A program made the position numbers and the translations under genes. The notes under the pieces were generated by a model. That model was not told where the DNA came from, searched no databases, and saw only the letters and a list, made by a program, of their open reading frames with translations. DNA of 64,000 nucleotides. Origin: Novispirillum itersonii (GTDB taxonomy: Bacteria > Pseudomonadota > Alphaproteobacteria > Rhodospirillales > Rhodospirillaceae). Below are positions 60,093 through 64,000 of this stretch, piece after piece. Where the stretch lies: positions 45,009 through 109,008 of the forward strand of contig NZ_JACIIX010000016.1 of NCBI RefSeq assembly GCF_014205675.1. The letters are read 5' to 3'. How positions within the stretch are numbered: the first letter of the stretch is position 1; each line of letters starts with the position of its first letter.

Positions 60093-60120
60093 CTGATCAC
60101 ATACCGGAATCCCGGTGCGC

Positions 60121-61926
<1,806 letters not shown>

Positions 61927-62155
61927 GGCCGTGTTCAATAGACTCTGGGATTGGGGACCATAGGGCCAAAGCCGCCTGCGGGCAACGCCTGTATGCAGCC
62001 CGGCGGGCCTTCTGCCGCCGTTTTCACGGTCCCGCAGCGGCAACTTCGCGGTGGCGCCCCGGTTTGCCCTGCCGTAAGGTGGCCGCCTTACTCCCCCCGG
62101 CCCGCCGGACCACCCCCTTTCCCCGGTCCGCTGCGCCGCCCAGACTTGAAGACGG

Positions 62156-62728
62156 ATGTCAGGAATGCTGGTCGAAATCACCGCCGAAGGCTTCGGCGTC
62201 GAGCTTGATATCGCCTATGCCACCACCAACAACTTCACCGGTGCCCCGGTCTATCGCCGTCATGCCGCCTTCCTGCTGCCCGAGGCTGCGGAGAACCTGC
62301 GCAAGGCCTGTGGCATGGCCCGGGCGCTGGGGCTGCACTTCAGGATTTTTGATGCCTACCGCCCGTCGGAAGCCCAGTGGCTGCTGTGGGACCATACCCC
62401 GGACCCCGAGTTCCTCGCCGATCCGCACCGGGGATCGCCGCATTCGATGGGGGCGGCAGTTGACCTGACGCTGGTGGACTCCGCCACCGGGCAGGATCTG
62501 GACATGGGCACTGCCTTCGATGCCTTCACCCCGCTGTCGCACCATGCCGTCACCGACGGCATTTCCGCCGAAGCCCAGCGCAACCGCCTGCTGCTGCTCG
62601 GCATCATGACTGCCGCCGGGTTTGATTTCTATTCGTCGGAATGGTGGCATTATCAGCTGTTCAACGCCCGGGCCCGCTACCCGGTTCTGACCGATGCCGC
62701 CTCCGGCGCCCGGATGATGGAGCCCTGA
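62156..62728 (+). CDS. D-alanyl-D-alanine dipeptidase, VanX/DdpX family
   Basis: 190 residues. The zinc-site motifs are complete: [13 protein letters not shown] (SxHxxGxAxD) and SSEWWHYQ (ExxH with catalytic Glu), with substrate-arm residues in [14 protein letters not shown]. In chromosomal strains such dipeptidases recycle D-Ala-D-Ala from peptidoglycan; vancomycin resistance is not implied. No signal peptide, so cytoplasmic. Its TGA overlaps the tsaB ATG by one base, so the two are co-translated. Confidence 0.93.
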   Translation: MSGMLVEITAEGFGVELDIAYATTNNFTGAPVYRRHAAFLLPEAAENLRKACGMARALGLHFRIFDAYRPSEAQWLLWDHTPDPEFLADPHRGSPHSMGAAVDLTLVDSATGQDLDMGTAFDAFTPLSHHAVTDGISAEAQRNRLLLLGIMTAAGFDFYSSEWWHYQLFNARARYPVLTDAASGARMMEP

Positions 62729-63414
62729 TGCGTATTCTGGCTTTCGATACCGCCGGCAACGGCTGCTCTGCCTGCGTCTGGCAGGATGGCACCGTTCTGG
62801 CGCAGGCCCGGCTGGGGATGGAACGCGGACAGGCCGAAGCGCTGGTGCCGCTGCTGTCCTCCCTGCTGGAACAGGCCGGTCTGGACTGGCCGCAGCTGGA
62901 CCGGCTGGCCGTCACCGTCGGCCCCGGCTCCTTCACCGGGGTCCGCGTCGGGCTGGCCACGGCCCGGGCGCTGGCGCTGGCCACCGGCCTGCCGGTGAGC
63001 GGTGTCACCACGCTGGACCTGTTCGCCACCGCCGCCCGCGCCAGCCTGCCGGCGCCGCAGGGCGTGCTGCTGGCCCTGATCGATGCCCGCCGCGATGACC
63101 TGTACTGTCAGGCGTTCGATGCCGCCACCCTGTCGCCGCTGACCGGGCCGGACAGTCTGCGCCCGGAAGAGATCCGGCCGCTGCTGACCCGCCTCGGCCA
63201 GCCCGCCGCCGCCTGCGGCGACGCCCGCCCGCTGGTGGAGACGCTGCTGGAGGACGGGACCCTCGGTGGCTGGCTGGGCGAAACACTGGCGGACCCGGTG
63301 GTGCTGGCCGGGATTGCCAGTACCCGCCCCCGGGAAGACGGCGTTCCGTCGCCGCTGTATATCCGCCCGCCCGATGCGGCCCTGCCCGCCAACGGCGGCC
63401 AGTTGCGGCCCTGA
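62728..63414 (+). CDS. tsaB: tRNA threonylcarbamoyladenosine synthesis protein TsaB
   Basis: 228 residues, near the usual 231. [18 protein letters not shown] and VTVGPGSFTGVRVGLATARALA are diagnostic of TsaB, the non-catalytic partner of TsaD in t6A37 formation. The TGATG junction with the dipeptidase fixes the start; rimI follows after 5 bases, a very common tsaB-rimI order. Confidence 0.96.
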   Translation: MRILAFDTAGNGCSACVWQDGTVLAQARLGMERGQAEALVPLLSSLLEQAGLDWPQLDRLAVTVGPGSFTGVRVGLATARALALATGLPVSGVTTLDLFATAARASLPAPQGVLLALIDARRDDLYCQAFDAATLSPLTGPDSLRPEEIRPLLTRLGQPAAACGDARPLVETLLEDGTLGGWLGETLADPVVLAGIASTRPREDGVPSPLYIRPPDAALPANGGQLRP

Positions 63415-63419
63415 GCCCG

Positions 63420-63872
63420 ATGACAGCCGCCCTGTGCCCGGCAACTCCCTTACATGCAGCGGTTCTGGCAGGCCTGCATGCCACCGCCTTTGCCCACCCA
63501 TGGTCAGCGGAAGAGTTTGCCACCCTGCTGGCCGACCCGACCGTGTTCGGCCTGATCGCGACGGACGGGGATCATCCCTGCGGGCTGGTGCTGTTCCGCA
63601 CCGTTCTGGATGAGGCGGAGGTGCTGACCGTCGGCGTGCCGCCGCAGCAACGGCGGCAGGGGCTTGCCGCCGCCCTGATGAGCGCCGCCCTTGCAACAGC
63701 CACCACCCGGGGGGCAGCGCAGGTGTTTCTGGAGGTCGCGGACAGCAATGCGGCGGCGCAGGGCCTGTACCTGCGCCTCGGCTTTACCGCTGCCGGACGG
63801 CGGAAGAAATACTACCGCACCGCCGATGGCGGGCAGGAAGACGCGGTCGTGATGGTCCGCCCCCTGCCCTGA
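63420..63872 (+). CDS. rimI: Ribosomal-protein-alanine N-acetyltransferase
   Basis: 150 residues, GNAT fold. AEVLTVGVPPQQRRQGLAAAL contains the acetyl-CoA loop (QxxGxA-like), and FLEVADSNAAAQGLYLRLGFTAAGRRKKYYR is the conserved C-terminus. It acetylates the N-terminal alanine of S18. Its start codon is ATG 63420, just after tsaB. The transposase fragment follows. Confidence 0.94.
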   Translation: MTAALCPATPLHAAVLAGLHATAFAHPWSAEEFATLLADPTVFGLIATDGDHPCGLVLFRTVLDEAEVLTVGVPPQQRRQGLAAALMSAALATATTRGAAQVFLEVADSNAAAQGLYLRLGFTAAGRRKKYYRTADGGQEDAVVMVRPLP

Positions 63873-63921
63873 TCCTGCCAGACCATCCCGGGATCCGGTG
63901 CCCTCAGAGTATCCGTGTTGA

Positions 63922-64000
63922 TCAAGCGTTTTTTGGGATCCATGGACGCCCTGCCTTGAGCAGGGCGTTTGCCATGACGATGAGCTTTCGCATGATGGCG
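63922..64000 (-). mobile_element. IS110-family transposase, C-terminal end (runs off the window)
   Basis: Read on the minus strand the last 25 codons are AIMRKLIVMANALL then KAGRPWIPKNA and a TGA (63924-63922). This MRKL-(I/L)-x-(M/L)-NALLK-x5-PW ending is typical of IS110/IS116-family transposases. The rest of the gene lies beyond base 64000. IS110 elements lack clear terminal repeats, so I cannot place the element boundary between rimI and here. Confidence 0.85.

Noticed and set aside
59644..60100. Small open frames between ccmA and lepA as genes
   Set aside because: They overlap each other on both strands, lack ribosome binding sites and run across the lepA terminator.
62156..62728. Vancomycin resistance gene cluster
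   Set aside because: Only a VanX-type dipeptidase is present; no VanH, VanA or regulators, and the organism is Gram-negative.

Overview
The window is a GC-rich chromosomal segment of an alphaproteobacterium, most likely a Rhodospirillales member (a spirillum-type relative of Novispirillum, Insolitispirillum or Azospirillum). This rests on gene order I recognise as alphaproteobacterial (rplU-rpmA-obgE-proB-proA-nadD-rsfS-rlmH; atpHAGDC without the Fo genes; DUF484 next to xerC; a glycosyltransferase beside an LpxH-like phosphatase), on many GTG starts and on stop/start overlaps. The genus is an inference. Almost everything is core chromosome. I see no prophage, CRISPR array, rRNA or tRNA gene. 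The only mobile DNA is the tail of an IS110-type transposase at the right edge.

Layout. 1-5862: ribosomal proteins L21 (partial) and L27, ObgE, proline synthesis (ProB, ProA), NAD synthesis (NadD), ribosome silencing (RsfS) and RlmH. 5911-12379: a HAD dehalogenase-like enzyme, a PepSY protein with a PhoPQ/FeuPQ-type two-component pair, then an unrecognised repeat-plus-zinc-ribbon protein set among palindromes and a duplicated 3' end, an MFS transporter and an HD-domain protein. 12423-18052 (minus): a GH3 glucosidase, a soluble chemoreceptor and a two-domain PPK2 kinase. 18393-20689: gap-pgk. 20746-23613 (minus): a sensory GGDEF/EAL protein. 23863-29009 (minus): the F1 ATP synthase operon, with strong hairpins in its spacers. 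29308-34016: PriA, transaldolase-like enzyme, DUF484 protein, XerC. 34020-37942 (minus): a histidine kinase plus a REC-DUF3369-GGDEF response regulator. 38054-42913: sugar and polysaccharide genes (UDP-glucuronate 4-epimerase, GmhA, WecA-like transferase, FlaA1/CapD-type dehydratase). 42943-46337: a flavin-binding protein, a small ribbon-helix-helix-like protein and leuA behind a likely attenuator. 46435-51647: glycosyltransferase, LpxH-like phosphatase, lipid kinase, IspH and ThrB. 51653-56690: RNase H and a complete late queuosine pathway (QueA, Tgt, QueF, QueG) followed by a SUMF1-domain protein. 56687-61926 (minus): a histidine kinase, CcmB and CcmA, LepA. 62156-63872: a VanX-type dipeptidase, TsaB and RimI.

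The genes with least explanation are the repeat/zinc-ribbon protein (9564-10361) and its repeat-rich surroundings, the leuA leader (44206-44615), a related 50-bp palindromic element found at two places 38 kb apart, the apparent ATT start of rsfS, and the structured spacers of the atp operon. No wholly new multi-gene system is evident; these are the places to look.
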